A stretch of DNA of 64,000 nt from NCBI RefSeq assembly GCF_000621665.1, contig NZ_JHXQ01000001.1, forward strand, positions 1 to 64,000, written 5' to 3'. Under the pieces are notes generated by a model. It had not been told where the DNA came from. It did not search any database and saw only the letters and a program-made list of their open reading frames with translations. The translations under genes and the position numbers were made by a program. The stretch is from Allorhizobium undicola ORS 992 = ATCC 700741. Its GTDB lineage: Bacteria > Pseudomonadota > Alphaproteobacteria > Rhizobiales > Rhizobiaceae. Of the stretch, positions 1-13,119 are shown one piece after another; the first letter of the stretch is position 1, and each line of letters opens with the position of its first letter.

Positions 1-247
1 ACGCCTGCGGATCGAGATGCCTGAACACATTGGAAAACACATCATGGCTTGGGACGCCATAAGGCAGGGGTATGATCTCTTTTAAGAGCTTGCGCTTGGA
101 AACGCCGAAATCAGCCATGTCCTGACACGTCTCTGCACCACACAGCACCGCCGCAAGCGCAATGAACAAAATACTGTTCAACGGATGGCGCACATTGGCA
201 GCACGAGGATCAGGAACAGATCCAAACAAAGAGGCAAATCCTTTCAT
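1..247 (-). CDS. ISAs1-type transposase, N-terminal part (cut by window edge)
   Basis: Reading leftward from an ATG at 245-247 gives 82 codons with no stop before the window edge. The residues match the N-terminal domain of ISAs1-family (H-repeat-associated) transposases: a DPR motif, HPL, an alanine-rich stretch ending VLCGAE, a DMADFG segment, and PYGVPSHDVF followed by FRHLDP. The catalytic DDE region would lie outside the window, so I cannot say whether the element is intact. The IS end probably lies near 300-320, because from 321 onward the sequence is the right part of a MITE. The IS therefore seems to have inserted into that MITE. Confidence 0.82.
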   Translation of the reverse strand, partial: MKGFASLFGSVPDPRAANVRHPLNSILFIALAAVLCGAETCQDMADFGVSKRKLLKEIIPLPYGVPSHDVFSNVFRHLDPQA

Positions 248-320
248 CAAACCCTCCAAATCAGTCGGAGGAAGATGAAGCGATTTGCCTCAATCATTCA
301 ATAGCTTGAAACCCATATGC

Positions 321-403
321 GATTCCCCTGCCTTTGAGGGGGAGATGTCCGGCAGGACAGAGGGGGGTAAGCCACACGCAAAGCCTTAGCGTCGTGTACT
401 GTG
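321..403. mobile_element. Right-hand remnant of a MITE, truncated by the IS
   Basis: These 83 bases match the right third of the complete elements at 12872-13119, 30708-30946 and (inverted) 57026-57273. They include the GGGGGAGATGTCCGG segment and the terminal inverted repeat ending GTACTGTG. The next nine bases, gaggctaac at 404-412, would be one copy of the target duplication. The other copy and the left part of the element lie outside the window beyond the IS. Confidence 0.8.
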
Positions 404-809
404 GAGGCTAACAAGCCGCAACGTGCTTCAGTGCATTTTCAATGACCATCCGGGTAAGGCGTCATGGTCAAGACCGCCCGGTGCCAGCCCGGCCTGTTTG
501 CTGTTTGCCGGCGCTGCCGGTGTTTTCGTGCGCGACTTGTGGGCATGGTAGATCAAACCGTTGCTTTTTCCAATTATTTTCTGCGCAATCAAACAAATTT
601 TCCTGTTAATCGTTGTTTATGTTCCTAAGTGCTTTGTGGTTGCATTGCGCAGCAACATTTAAAGCTGCTAATGGCAGATTTTCTAATTTTAGGTGTGGCG
701 CTTTTATTTTCCCCTGAACATTAAGGGTGTTATATAGTGTTTTCTATGCACGTATTTTTAAGAATATGTGCAGATAATCGTCCCAATCGAGGATTGGGGG
801 TATTCGCAC
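404..809. other. AT-rich promoter and leader region of the binding-protein gene
   Basis: No coding frame here looks real. From about 560 the sequence becomes AT-rich, with a TATATA at about 731-736 that could be a -10 element. CCCTGAACATTAAGGG just upstream is an imperfect palindrome that could bind a regulator. The 3' end carries the hairpin listed at 782-800. No terminator facing the IS was seen. Confidence 0.4.
782..800 (+). promoter_or_regulatory. Hairpin covering the ribosome binding site
   Basis: CCCAATC (782-788), loop GAG, and GATTGGG (792-798) form a perfect 7-bp stem. The only G-rich Shine-Dalgarno-like stretch in front of the ATG at 810 (GGATTGGGGG, 791-800) lies mostly in the right arm. 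The stem would hide the ribosome site until it is opened. Temperature, a protein or a small RNA could do that; the sequence does not say which. Confidence 0.4.
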
Positions 810-1742
810 ATGCGAACCGTAACGACTATTGCGCTCACACTGGCACTGATGGCAGGCACTGCCGAGGCCAAGACCATTGGTGTTGCCATGGCCAACGCCA
901 AGGACAACTTTCTCAGCAGCCTGCTGAAGGGCATTGAACAGGCGGCGTCCAAGGCGTCCGATGTCAAGCTACGGGTCGAGGATGCCGGTGGCGACCCTTC
1001 CAAGCAGCTTGAACTGATCAAGAAAATGGCTGCCGACAAGGTCGATGCGCTGGTGGTGGTGCTTTCGGACGGCGACCAGGGCGCGCCCGTCTCGAAGATC
1101 GGTGCGGATGCCGGCATTCCTGTGGTTTTCGTCAATAACGTGCCGGTCAATTCCGCCGAGCTGCCGCCGAAGCAGACGGTGGTGGCCTCCGACGAGGTGG
1201 AAAGCGGCACCATGGAAACCAAGGAGATTTGCCGCCTTCTGAACGGCAAGGGCAAGGCGGTCGTGCTGATCGGTGAATATTTCCACCCCGCCGCCCGCAC
1301 CCGCACCAAGGACATCGATGACGTTCTGGCCACGGATGCCTGCAAGGGCATCACCACGATCGAGCGTCAATCGGCCAACTGGTCGCGCGATCAGGCCGAT
1401 AGCCTGATGCAGGAATGGCTGGATGGCGGCGTGAAATTCGAGGCCGTGATTGCCAATAACGATGAAATGGCGCTGGGCGCCATTCGCGCCATGAAGCGCA
1501 ACGGCATTGGCATGGACAAGGTGGTGGTGGGCGGCATCGACGCCACGGGTGATGCGCTGGCGTCGATGGTGGCGGGCGATCTTGACGTGACGGTGCTGCA
1601 AAACGCGCCCCAGCAGGGTGCCAAAGGTGTGGAGGCGGCCGTGAAGCTGATGAACGGCGAAAGCGTTCCGACCTTCATCAAGATCCCGTTCGAGCTGGTC
1701 ACTCCGGCCAATGTTCAATCCTATCTGGCCAAGAGCCAGTGA
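810..1742 (+). CDS. Periplasmic sugar-type substrate-binding protein
   Basis: A 310-residue secreted protein of the Peripla_BP_4 group, related to galactose, ribose and rhizopine/inositol binding proteins. The start at 810 gives a clean signal peptide (MRTVTTIALTLALMAG with cleavage near AEA); a start 14 codons earlier would spoil it. The mature protein has the usual IGVAMA opening, the DGDQG and ASDEVESG loops, and NNDEMALGAI and GGIDATGDAL in the second lobe. No permease or ATPase gene is adjacent. The next gene, 29 bases on, is a chemoreceptor, so this protein may present a bound ligand to that receptor rather than only feed a transporter. That role is inferred from position. Confidence 0.85.
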   Translation: MRTVTTIALTLALMAGTAEAKTIGVAMANAKDNFLSSLLKGIEQAASKASDVKLRVEDAGGDPSKQLELIKKMAADKVDALVVVLSDGDQGAPVSKIGADAGIPVVFVNNVPVNSAELPPKQTVVASDEVESGTMETKEICRLLNGKGKAVVLIGEYFHPAARTRTKDIDDVLATDACKGITTIERQSANWSRDQADSLMQEWLDGGVKFEAVIANNDEMALGAIRAMKRNGIGMDKVVVGGIDATGDALASMVAGDLDVTVLQNAPQQGAKGVEAAVKLMNGESVPTFIKIPFELVTPANVQSYLAKSQ

Positions 1743-1753
1743 TCTGCGACTGA

Positions 1754-6523
<4,770 letters not shown>

Positions 6524-6557
6524 GGGCGTGATTTTCACATCCACCCTGAAATGAACG

Positions 6558-6583
6558 GGAGGAAGACAAGCTTGTCTTCCTCC
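6558..6583. terminator. Perfect 26-bp palindrome after receptor 2
   Basis: GGAGGAAGACAAG is followed directly by its exact complement CTTGTCTTCCTCC. No T-run follows, so it may be a transcript-end stabiliser rather than a strong terminator. Two further inverted repeats follow before uppP: TGTTCCA/TGGAACA at about 6588-6618, and ACGCCC ... GGGCGTTTT at about 6627-6657. Confidence 0.6.
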
Positions 6584-6746
6584 TGCCATGTTCCACGGAT
6601 CAAACCGCATGGAACAGGCAGCGTTTACGCCCTTGCCGCCTGCGGCAGGGGCGTTTTGCTGTCGCGAATTGCCATGCCGGGGCGCAAGCATTGGCCATGG
6701 CGAAGGGCAGCGGCCGGAAGCCGCCTTGCCAGCAGAGGGAAACATC

Positions 6747-7622
6747 ATGGCAGATGCCGCATGTGTGGTGGGTTCGGCAACCGGCTTTGTCGATCTGGGT
6801 TACGGGCAAACGGTCTTTCTCGGCATCGTGCAGGGCATTACCGAACTGGTGCCGGTGTCTTCCAGCGCGCATATGCGCATCGTGCCGGCACTTCTGGGCT
6901 GGCCGGATCCGGGTGCGGCCTTTTCGGCAGCCATGCAGATGGCTGCGCTGGTTGGGGTTGTCACCTATTTCTGGAAGGATATTCGCGGGCTTGCCAGCGG
7001 CTCGCTGGCGGCGCTGAAAAACCGGGATTTCGAAAGCTTTCCCTTCCAGTTGACGCTGTGGATCGGCATCAGCACCCTTCCTCTCGTCGTCGCCGGGCTT
7101 GCGCTTGCACATAGCCTCAACAGTTGCGGCTCGCCCCTGCGCAGCATCTGGGCTGTGGGGCTTGCCTGTCTGGTTATGGGGCTTTTGCTGGCGGCCACGG
7201 AAATTCTGGCGCGTCACCGCCGCGCCTTGCCAAGCGTGCGCCCCCTCGACCTGCTGTTGATCGGGCTTGCGCAGGCCGGTGCGCTCATTCCCGGCGTTTC
7301 GCGCTCCGGCGCAACGCTGACGGCGGCCCTTTCTCTCGGTTTCAAGCGGGAGGAGGCAGCGCGCATCTCGTTTCTGCTCGGGCTCCCGGCCATTGCGCTG
7401 GCCGGGATCAAGGAGCTTTGGGAGCTGCACAAGCTGTCGCTCGATGGCCACGGCTGGTCGCTGCTGGCGGTCGGCCTTCTGGCGGGCGGCATTTCCTCCC
7501 TCATCGCCATCTGGGGCCTGATGCGCTTTCTGGAACGCTTTTCCACCTGGCCCTTCGTTATCTATCGCATCCTGCTGGGGCTGGCGCTGATCGGCGCGGC
7601 GGCAACCGGCTTGATTGCGTGA
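6747..7622 (+). CDS. uppP: Undecaprenyl-diphosphatase
   Basis: UppP (BacA) is an inner-membrane enzyme that removes a phosphate from undecaprenyl diphosphate, recycling the lipid carrier for peptidoglycan and other envelope polymers. High levels give bacitracin resistance. Both family signatures are present: GIVQGITELVPVSSSAH near residues 26-42 and PGVSRSGAT near 181-189. The remainder is a series of hydrophobic helices, and the 291-residue length is normal for the family. The start at 6747 is preceded by AGAGGGA; an in-frame start at 6588 would add 53 non-membrane residues and lacks a ribosome site. The leader contains nested hairpins. Confidence 0.93.
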   Translation: MADAACVVGSATGFVDLGYGQTVFLGIVQGITELVPVSSSAHMRIVPALLGWPDPGAAFSAAMQMAALVGVVTYFWKDIRGLASGSLAALKNRDFESFPFQLTLWIGISTLPLVVAGLALAHSLNSCGSPLRSIWAVGLACLVMGLLLAATEILARHRRALPSVRPLDLLLIGLAQAGALIPGVSRSGATLTAALSLGFKREEAARISFLLGLPAIALAGIKELWELHKLSLDGHGWSLLAVGLLAGGISSLIAIWGLMRFLERFSTWPFVIYRILLGLALIGAAATGLIA

Positions 7623-7657
7623 CGCTGCGGAGCTGGAGCCTTGTGCCGGAAAAGGCG

Positions 7658-8410
7658 TTACAACGCGCCATCGACGATCACCTGCGGGCGGCCCTGGCTG
7701 CAAGGCTCGATGCGGGCGGCGACGCGATAGGTCTCGCTGAGCAGGGCAGGGGTGATCACCTCCCGCGTCGGGCCGCTGGCCACCAGACGGCCATTGGCCA
7801 CCACCATGGTCTGGGCGCAATAGCGCAGGGCGTGGTTCAGGTCGTGCAGGGCAATCACCACCGCCATTCCCTGTTCCGCGGCGGTGCGGTGCATGAAATC
7901 CAGCACTTCGATCTGGCGGAAAAGATCCAGCGCCGAGGTGGGCTCGTCCATCAAAAGCACATCCGGCTTGCGCACCAGCGCCTGGGCAATGGCCACCAGC
8001 TGGCGCTGGCCGCCTGAAAGCGCGCCGAGATCGCGAAAGGCAAGATCGCCGATGCGCAGGGCCTCAAGCAGATGGTCGATCTCCTTCAGTTCGTCATCGG
8101 CCACGCGCCAGCCGCCACCCTGCTTGGCGGCCAGAAGCACGCTTTCATAGACGGTCAGCACGGCATTGGCGCCGGTGTCCTGCGGCATGTAGCATACGGG
8201 GCGGCGGCCTTCGCGCACCTCTTCCACAACCACCGTGCCGGGGCCGGACAAAAGCCCGGCAATGCGTTTGAAAAGCGTGGATTTTCCCGCCGCGTTCGGG
8301 CCGATCAGCGCTGTCAGCTCGCCGCCTTTCAGCCAGCCGGTGGAAATATCGTCGAAGACCGGCAGGCGGCCGTAACGCGCCCCAACCTTGTCGAGCTTCA
8401 GGCTTACCAT
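7658..8410 (-). CDS. Iron-siderophore/metal ABC transporter ATPase (FecE-like)
   Basis: A 250-residue ABC ATPase. It has Walker A GPNAAGKST (about residues 37-45), a Q-loop in YMPQD, the signature LSGGQRQ, Walker B VLLMDEPT and the switch histidine in ALHD. The family energises FecCD-type import of ferric siderophores, haem or cobalamin. The ATG at 8408-8410 lies inside the end of the permease gene (7-base overlap), so translation is probably coupled. It is the last gene of a four-gene minus-strand operon: two binding proteins, a permease and this ATPase. The substrate cannot be read from the sequence, and no TonB-dependent receptor is nearby. Confidence 0.88.
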   Translation of the reverse strand: MVSLKLDKVGARYGRLPVFDDISTGWLKGGELTALIGPNAAGKSTLFKRIAGLLSGPGTVVVEEVREGRRPVCYMPQDTGANAVLTVYESVLLAAKQGGGWRVADDELKEIDHLLEALRIGDLAFRDLGALSGGQRQLVAIAQALVRKPDVLLMDEPTSALDLFRQIEVLDFMHRTAAEQGMAVVIALHDLNHALRYCAQTMVVANGRLVASGPTREVITPALLSETYRVAARIEPCSQGRPQVIVDGAL

Positions 8411-9495
8411 GCGCGCCTCCGATTGGTGAAGATCAGCGAGAAGAAGAAGGGAACGCCAACCAGCGCCGTAATGACCCCGATGGGCAGGACGGCGCCGGGA
8501 ATGAGCATTTTCGACACGACGGAGGTGGAGGATAGCAAAAGCGCCCCGCAAATTACCGATCCCGGCAGGAAAAACCGCTGGTCCTCGCCCACCACCATGC
8601 GGGCGATATGCGGGCCGACAAGACCGACAAAGCCGATGGTGCCGACAAAGGAAACCGGAATGGCCGCCAGCAGGCTGACCAGCATCATGGTTTCCAGCCG
8701 CAGGCCGCGCACATTCACGCCCATGCTGGCGGCCTTGTCATCGCCAAGGCGCAGCGCCGTCAGCGCCCAGGCGCGGCGGGCAAACAGCGGCACGCAAACC
8801 ACGAGCACGCCGAGCGTTACCCCCACCTTGGGCCATGTGGCCTTGGTCAGGCTGCCCATGGTCCAGAACACCACCGCCGCCAGCGCCTGTTCGGAGGCCA
8901 GATATTCCAGCAGCGACAGCAGCGCATTGAAGGTGAAGACCAGCGCAATGCCTAATAGAACAATGGTTTCCACCGTCACGCCGCGCAAGGTAGAAACGCC
9001 ATAGATGAACATCGAGGCCAGCATGGCCATGAGGAAGGCATTGATCGGCACCATATATTCGATGGCCGTGGGGAAAACGGCCACACCGGCCACCAGCGCC
9101 AGCGCCGCACCGAAACCGGCGGCGGCGGAAATGCCGAGCGTGAAGGGGCTGGCGAGGGGATTTGCCAGAATGGTCTGCATTTGCGCGCCCGCCAGCGAAA
9201 GACAGGCGCCGACGGTCACGGCCATCAGCGCCACCGGCATCCTTATATCCCAGATGACGACGCGCAACTGGTTGCCCACGGCATCGGGCGTGAAGATTGC
9301 GGCGATCACCTGTTCCAGCGAATAGCGCGCAGGCCCAAGCCCCATATCCAGCGCCACGCTGACCATAAGCGCAACGAAAAGCCCGCCCAGAACGAGCAGG
9401 CGGCGCGTGGTCAGCGCGCGGTATTGCGCGCGCCCTTCGGCGCGCGCCTGTCCATGTTGCTCTGCGCCCGGCAGGCTATCGGTTGTGGCGACCAT
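8404..9495 (-). CDS. Iron-siderophore/metal ABC transporter permease (FecCD type)
   Basis: A 363-residue inner-membrane permease of the FecCD/BtuC family, with about ten hydrophobic helices. Landmarks are the N-terminal IRMPVALMA, the GAQMQTILANPLASPFTLG loop, and the ATPase-contact region FVGLVGPHIARM followed by GEDQRFFLP. The start was placed at 9493-9495, where ATG overlaps the TGA of the preceding binding-protein gene (TGATG). A longer frame to 9621 runs back through that gene and is an artefact. It forms the channel for the operon's two binding proteins. Confidence 0.9.
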   Translation of the reverse strand: MVATTDSLPGAEQHGQARAEGRAQYRALTTRRLLVLGGLFVALMVSVALDMGLGPARYSLEQVIAAIFTPDAVGNQLRVVIWDIRMPVALMAVTVGACLSLAGAQMQTILANPLASPFTLGISAAAGFGAALALVAGVAVFPTAIEYMVPINAFLMAMLASMFIYGVSTLRGVTVETIVLLGIALVFTFNALLSLLEYLASEQALAAVVFWTMGSLTKATWPKVGVTLGVLVVCVPLFARRAWALTALRLGDDKAASMGVNVRGLRLETMMLVSLLAAIPVSFVGTIGFVGLVGPHIARMVVGEDQRFFLPGSVICGALLLSSTSVVSKMLIPGAVLPIGVITALVGVPFFFSLIFTNRRRAW

Positions 9496-10631
9496 CAATT
9501 GGGTTCCTTGTCGAGTGAAACGAAATAGCCGGGCTTGTAGCTGACGGGCAGGAAGCGGCTGTGGAAATCCCGGAAGGTCTGTTCGGGATCGAGATCGGCA
9601 AACAGCTCCGGATGGAACCACTTGGCAAATTGCTGGATGGGAATGAACTCGTAAGGTGCGCCGTAGAACTGGTGCCAGACGGCGTGAACCTGCCCGGTCT
9701 TGACCGCCTTGAGTTCGGGGAAGGGCGTGCGCGTCATCAGCTCGGCAAGCCGCTGGCGGGCCAGAACCTGATCGGCGCCGCGGCCAACCGGCACGAATTT
9801 GTGAATATCGGACTCAGCCGCCCAGTTGGAGCCGGTCACGATGACCTGATCAGGATCCGACACCACCAGCTGCTCGGGATTGAGATCGCCGAAGGTGGTC
9901 TTGATAATGCCCTCGGCAATGCTCTGGCCACCGGCAAGCGTTACCATACTGCCGAAATTATAGGGGCCAAAGGTGCGGCAGCACTGGTTTTCCCCGGAAA
10001 TGCCCGGCGCACGCTCGATGAAGACCTTCGGGCGCTTCAGATCCTTCACGGTGGCGAGGCGGTCGGTCACACGGGCAATTTCGGCACGGCGATAGTCGAT
10101 CAGCTCCTGCGCCTTGTCCTTTGCGCCGAAAATCTCGCCGAGAAGCCGGATGGATTTTTCGGTGTTGCGGTCCGGATCGAGCCGGAAATCGAGATAGACG
10201 ATCTGGATATTGGCCGCCGCCGCCTTGGCCTCGAAGCCGCTTTCCTTGGCCACCTTGGCCGATTCCAGATTGAGCGTCAGCACGTCCGGCTGGAGGGTGA
10301 TGGCGGTTTCAAGGTCGAAATCGCCCTGCGGCACATAGCCGAAGCGCGGCAGCTTGGCGATGTCGGGAAAGCGCTCGACATAGGCTGCATAGCTGTCGGG
10401 ATCCTTGGTGAGGAAGTCGTCGCGCCAGCCCACCACCGTATCGAAGGTATGTTCGCCCTTGAGTGCTGCGATCACATGGATCTGGCGGGCTTCACCCACG
10501 ATGACCCGCCTGGCGGGCAGATCGAGATGGACCGTGCGCCCCGCCACATCGACAAGATCGGCACTTGCTGCCGGTGTTGCAAAAAACAGAAAAAGAGCGC
10601 TCACCGCGCCCGCCATCCCACGAAAATTCAT
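9495..10631 (-). CDS. Iron-siderophore-type ABC substrate-binding protein (second of pair)
   Basis: A 378-residue periplasmic protein of the TroA/FecB-like superfamily with a signal peptide (MNFRGMAGAVSALFLFFATP, cleavage near ASA). It shows DVAGRTVHLD near the mature N-terminus, then QPDVLTLN, FIERAPG, NPEQLVVSDPDQVIVTG and a conserved end (HPELFADLDPEQTF). The ATG at 10629-10631 was chosen because the open frame further upstream reads through the neighbouring gene out of frame. It is clearly paralogous to the next gene upstream (10736-11875); the pair shares a long C-terminal block and a CC motif (QCCRTFG versus DCCMSFG). Confidence 0.88.
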   Translation of the reverse strand: MNFRGMAGAVSALFLFFATPAASADLVDVAGRTVHLDLPARRVIVGEARQIHVIAALKGEHTFDTVVGWRDDFLTKDPDSYAAYVERFPDIAKLPRFGYVPQGDFDLETAITLQPDVLTLNLESAKVAKESGFEAKAAAANIQIVYLDFRLDPDRNTEKSIRLLGEIFGAKDKAQELIDYRRAEIARVTDRLATVKDLKRPKVFIERAPGISGENQCCRTFGPYNFGSMVTLAGGQSIAEGIIKTTFGDLNPEQLVVSDPDQVIVTGSNWAAESDIHKFVPVGRGADQVLARQRLAELMTRTPFPELKAVKTGQVHAVWHQFYGAPYEFIPIQQFAKWFHPELFADLDPEQTFRDFHSRFLPVSYKPGYFVSLDKEPN

Positions 10632-10700
10632 TGATAAAATCCCTCTTTGCCGCAGAGCTTGAGAATGAAAGCATAATTCGACCGGAAAGCGCTCCGGAAA

Positions 10701-10727
10701 GGGCCGGAACGCTTGTGCGTCCGGCCC
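10701..10727. terminator. Hairpin between the two binding-protein genes
   Basis: GGGCCGGAACGC and GCGTCCGGCCC pair around a TTGT loop. In the direction of the operon (minus) the hairpin lies just after the first binding-protein stop and is not followed by a T-run. It is more likely a partial terminator or transcript stabiliser that raises binding-protein level than a full stop. Confidence 0.55.
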
Positions 10728-10735
10728 CGGCTTTT

Positions 10736-11875
10736 TTACTTCTCTGCCTTCAGCGAAACGAAGTAGCCGCTGTGGTAATCCACCGGCAGGAAGCGGGTGT
10801 GCAGTTCCTTGAAGGTGGATTCCGGATCGAGGTCCGTGAACAGTTCGGGATGCAGCCATTTGGCAATCTGCTGGATGGCGACGAACTGGTAGGGATTGTT
10901 GTAGAACTGGTGCCAGATGGCGTGGACATTGCCATCTTTTACCGCCTTGATGCCGGTGAAGGCGGGGCGTTCGGTCAGCGCGGCCAGTTTTTTGGCTGCA
11001 ACGGCCTTGTCTGCGCCGGGGCCAACGCCCACCCACTTGCCGCCGGGCACGTAAAGCTCCCAGTTGGCGCCGGTGACGATGACCTGATCGGGGTTGGAGG
11101 CAATGATCTGCTCCGGATTGACGGTGCCGAAGGTGCCGGGAATAATGCCCTTGGCCATGTTGATGCCGCCCGCGACCTCGACCATCTTGCCGAAATTCTC
11201 GTCGCCGAAGGACATGCAGCAATCGTCGCTATAGCCCCCGGCGCGTTCGATGAACACCACCGGCTTCTTGAGATCCTTAGCAGCGGCCAGACGGTCCGTG
11301 ACCAGCTTGATCTGCTCGTCATGGAATTTCACGAATTCCTCGGCCTTTTCTTCCTTGCCGAACAGCTTGCCGATCAGGCGCATGGACGGATCGGTATTGG
11401 CCAGCGATTTCTCGCGGAAATCCACATAGACCAGCGGAATGCCAACCTTGGAAAGCTTCTCGATATAGCCGCTTTCTTCCGTGGCGGACTTGGCGTCGAT
11501 GTTCATGATGATGACATCGGGCTTCAGCGTCACCGCCTGTTCGATGTCGAAAGTCCCGTCCTTCATACCGCCGAAGGTCGGAATTCTGGCCATTTCCGGA
11601 TATTTTTTCAGGTAGATGTTATAGCCGTCGAGATCGGCCTTCTGGAAATCGTCGCGCCAGCCGACGACGCGCTTGAAGGGCGCATCCGTATCGAGGGCGG
11701 CGGTGAAGTAGATCTGGCGGCCTTCGCCCAGAATCACCCGTTCCACCGGCACGCTGACCTCGACCTCGCGGCCGGTGATGTCCTTGACCTTTACCTTCTC
11801 GCCTGCCAGCGCCACGCCGGAAAAAAGAACGAGCGACGCCATGGCGGCGGTGGCCACCCCACGAATGTTCAGCAA
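10736..11875 (-). CDS. Iron-siderophore-type ABC substrate-binding protein (first of pair)
   Basis: A 379-residue periplasmic binding protein and the first gene of the operon. I place the start at a TTG (11873-11875), because GGAGG lies five bases upstream of it and it gives a good signal peptide ending in GVALA. A TTG four codons earlier has that same GGAGG inside its reading frame. Features are DITGREVEVSVP, KPDVIIMNID, FIERAGGYSDDCC, NPEQIIASNPDQVIVTG and HPELFTDLDPES. It resembles its neighbour throughout, so the transporter may take two related ligands. The roughly 108-base AT-rich gap upstream separates it from a divergent methyltransferase gene. Confidence 0.87.
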   Translation of the reverse strand: MLNIRGVATAAMASLVLFSGVALAGEKVKVKDITGREVEVSVPVERVILGEGRQIYFTAALDTDAPFKRVVGWRDDFQKADLDGYNIYLKKYPEMARIPTFGGMKDGTFDIEQAVTLKPDVIIMNIDAKSATEESGYIEKLSKVGIPLVYVDFREKSLANTDPSMRLIGKLFGKEEKAEEFVKFHDEQIKLVTDRLAAAKDLKKPVVFIERAGGYSDDCCMSFGDENFGKMVEVAGGINMAKGIIPGTFGTVNPEQIIASNPDQVIVTGANWELYVPGGKWVGVGPGADKAVAAKKLAALTERPAFTGIKAVKDGNVHAIWHQFYNNPYQFVAIQQIAKWLHPELFTDLDPESTFKELHTRFLPVDYHSGYFVSLKAEK

Positions 11876-11943
11876 ACTTGCCTCCAAATGTTAAGTTTTG
11901 TTGAGGCTTATGATTTTATGACTTGGATCGTCAAGATTTTTCT

Positions 11944-11960
11944 TTTAGAAGGATTCCAGT
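11944..11960. promoter_or_regulatory. Possible iron-response (Irr-like) half site
   Basis: TTTAGAAGGATTC in the divergent promoter region keeps the left half of the rhizobial Irr/ICE motif as I remember it (TTTAGAA, three bases, TTC...) and the first bases of the right half. The rest of the right arm does not match. It suits iron control of the transporter operon but is only suggestive. Confidence 0.2.
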
Positions 11961-11983
11961 ATTTCGCCGGAGGCTTCTTAGAA

Positions 11984-12787
11984 ATGTCGAATATTGCAAC
12001 GGGTTGCAACTATGATCTGCGAGAAGAGATCAAGGCATACTGGTCGTTGCGGGCCGAAACCTTCGACAGTCAGCCCGGCCATGAAATATTCTCCGAAGAG
12101 GAGCGTGCCGCCTGGCAGGCATTACTTCGCCGTCATCTTGGCGAGGGGCGTGGACGCCGTGCGCTCGATCTTGCCTGTGGTACGGCCGTGGTTTCGCATC
12201 TTCTCGATGATCTGGGCTTTGCCGTGACCGGCATGGACTGGGCCGAGCCCATGCTGGAGCGCGCCCGCGCCAAGGCGGACGCGCGCGGAAGGACGATCCG
12301 CTTTTTCATGGGCGATGCGGAAAACACGCTGGAAGCCGATGCCAGTTATGACGTGATTACCAATCGCCACCTCGTGTGGACCCTGGTCGATCCGCTGGCC
12401 GCCTTCCGCGAATGGCACCGGGTTCTCAAGCCCGGCGGCAAGGTGCTGATCGTCGATGGCGATTTTGTCAATCCGGGGCTGGTGGCCCGGCTCTCCAGGC
12501 GTGTTTCGGCGCTGTTGCAGAAGCTTGGCATGTCCGACACGCGCCCGCAAAACGGCCCCTCGGCCTCGCTGGCGCAAACGCATGAAAGCATTCTCTCCCG
12601 CGTGCATTTCTGCGATGGCGCAAGGGCAGAGGCCGTCGCTGCCCTGCTGATCGAGGCTGGCTTCAAGGCTGTGCGCATCGATACCGACCTTGCCGCCATC
12701 CACCGGAGCCAGCGCCGCAATTTCAGCTTTCTGAAAGGGCTTGAACGCGCCACGCAGCACCGCTACGCCATTTCTGCCGAGCGTTAA
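11984..12787 (+). CDS. Class I SAM-dependent methyltransferase
   Basis: A 267-residue soluble methyltransferase of the UbiE/Methyltransf_11 type. The SAM-binding motif I is LDLACGTAVVSHLL (about residues 58-71), an acidic residue follows in GMDWAEPML, and the post-motif segment is VLKPGGKVLIVDGDF. The start at 11984 has CCGGAGG ten bases upstream; a much longer open frame to the left overlaps the minus-strand operon and is not real. It is divergent from a siderophore-type uptake operon, so it may modify the imported ligand or a chelator, but the substrate is unknown. Confidence 0.82.
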   Translation: MSNIATGCNYDLREEIKAYWSLRAETFDSQPGHEIFSEEERAAWQALLRRHLGEGRGRRALDLACGTAVVSHLLDDLGFAVTGMDWAEPMLERARAKADARGRTIRFFMGDAENTLEADASYDVITNRHLVWTLVDPLAAFREWHRVLKPGGKVLIVDGDFVNPGLVARLSRRVSALLQKLGMSDTRPQNGPSASLAQTHESILSRVHFCDGARAEAVAALLIEAGFKAVRIDTDLAAIHRSQRRNFSFLKGLERATQHRYAISAER

Positions 12788-12838
12788 AGCATTTTCAGGA
12801 AAAGTGGAAACCGGTTTTCCGTCCGAAAATGCGTAAAA
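12787..12838. repeat. Rhizobial intergenic palindrome (RIME-like)
   Basis: AGCATTTTCAGGAAAAGTGG ... CCGTCCGAAAATGCG is a short imperfect palindrome found many times in this window: near 3909-3950, 22765-22813, 32241-32350 (two units), 36919-37020, 57001-57360 and 61727-61850 (tandem). It resembles the mosaic intergenic elements described in rhizobia. Confidence 0.75.
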
Positions 12839-12871
12839 ACAAAAGCTTCTAGAATGCGCATGGAAAGCCCG

Positions 12872-13119
12872 CACAGTACACGACGCTGAGGTATGTCGGG
12901 TTGGCCTACCCCCCTCTGCCTTGCCAGGCATCTCCCCCTCAAGGGGGGAGATTGCCATGTCGACAAAGCGCCATCCTTCAACGAGTATTTGCGATGACGG
13001 CCTTTTTCAGGAATGTAGGCAGGGCCTTGATCTTGCCGATCTCCCCCCTTGAGGGGGAGATGTCCGGCAGGACAGAGGGGGGGTAAGCCACACGCAAAAC
13101 CGTAGCGTCGTATACTGTG
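12872..13119. mobile_element. MITE, complete copy (248 bp) with 9-bp target duplication
   Basis: Terminal inverted repeats CACAGTACACGACGCT and AGCGTCGTATACTGTG bound a non-coding element. Inside are paired CCCCCTCAAGGGGG-type hairpins at each end. It is flanked by perfect 9-bp direct repeats gaaagcccg at 12863-12871 and 13120-13128. The target lies in the hairpin just downstream of the pseudoazurin gene. Confidence 0.9.

Noticed and set aside
9561-10634. Plus-strand frame of 357 codons inside the first metal transport operon
   Set aside because: Antisense to a clear binding-protein gene, with no family resemblance.
10565-11983. Long plus-strand extension of the methyltransferase frame
   Set aside because: It runs antisense through two binding-protein genes; the real start is at 11984.
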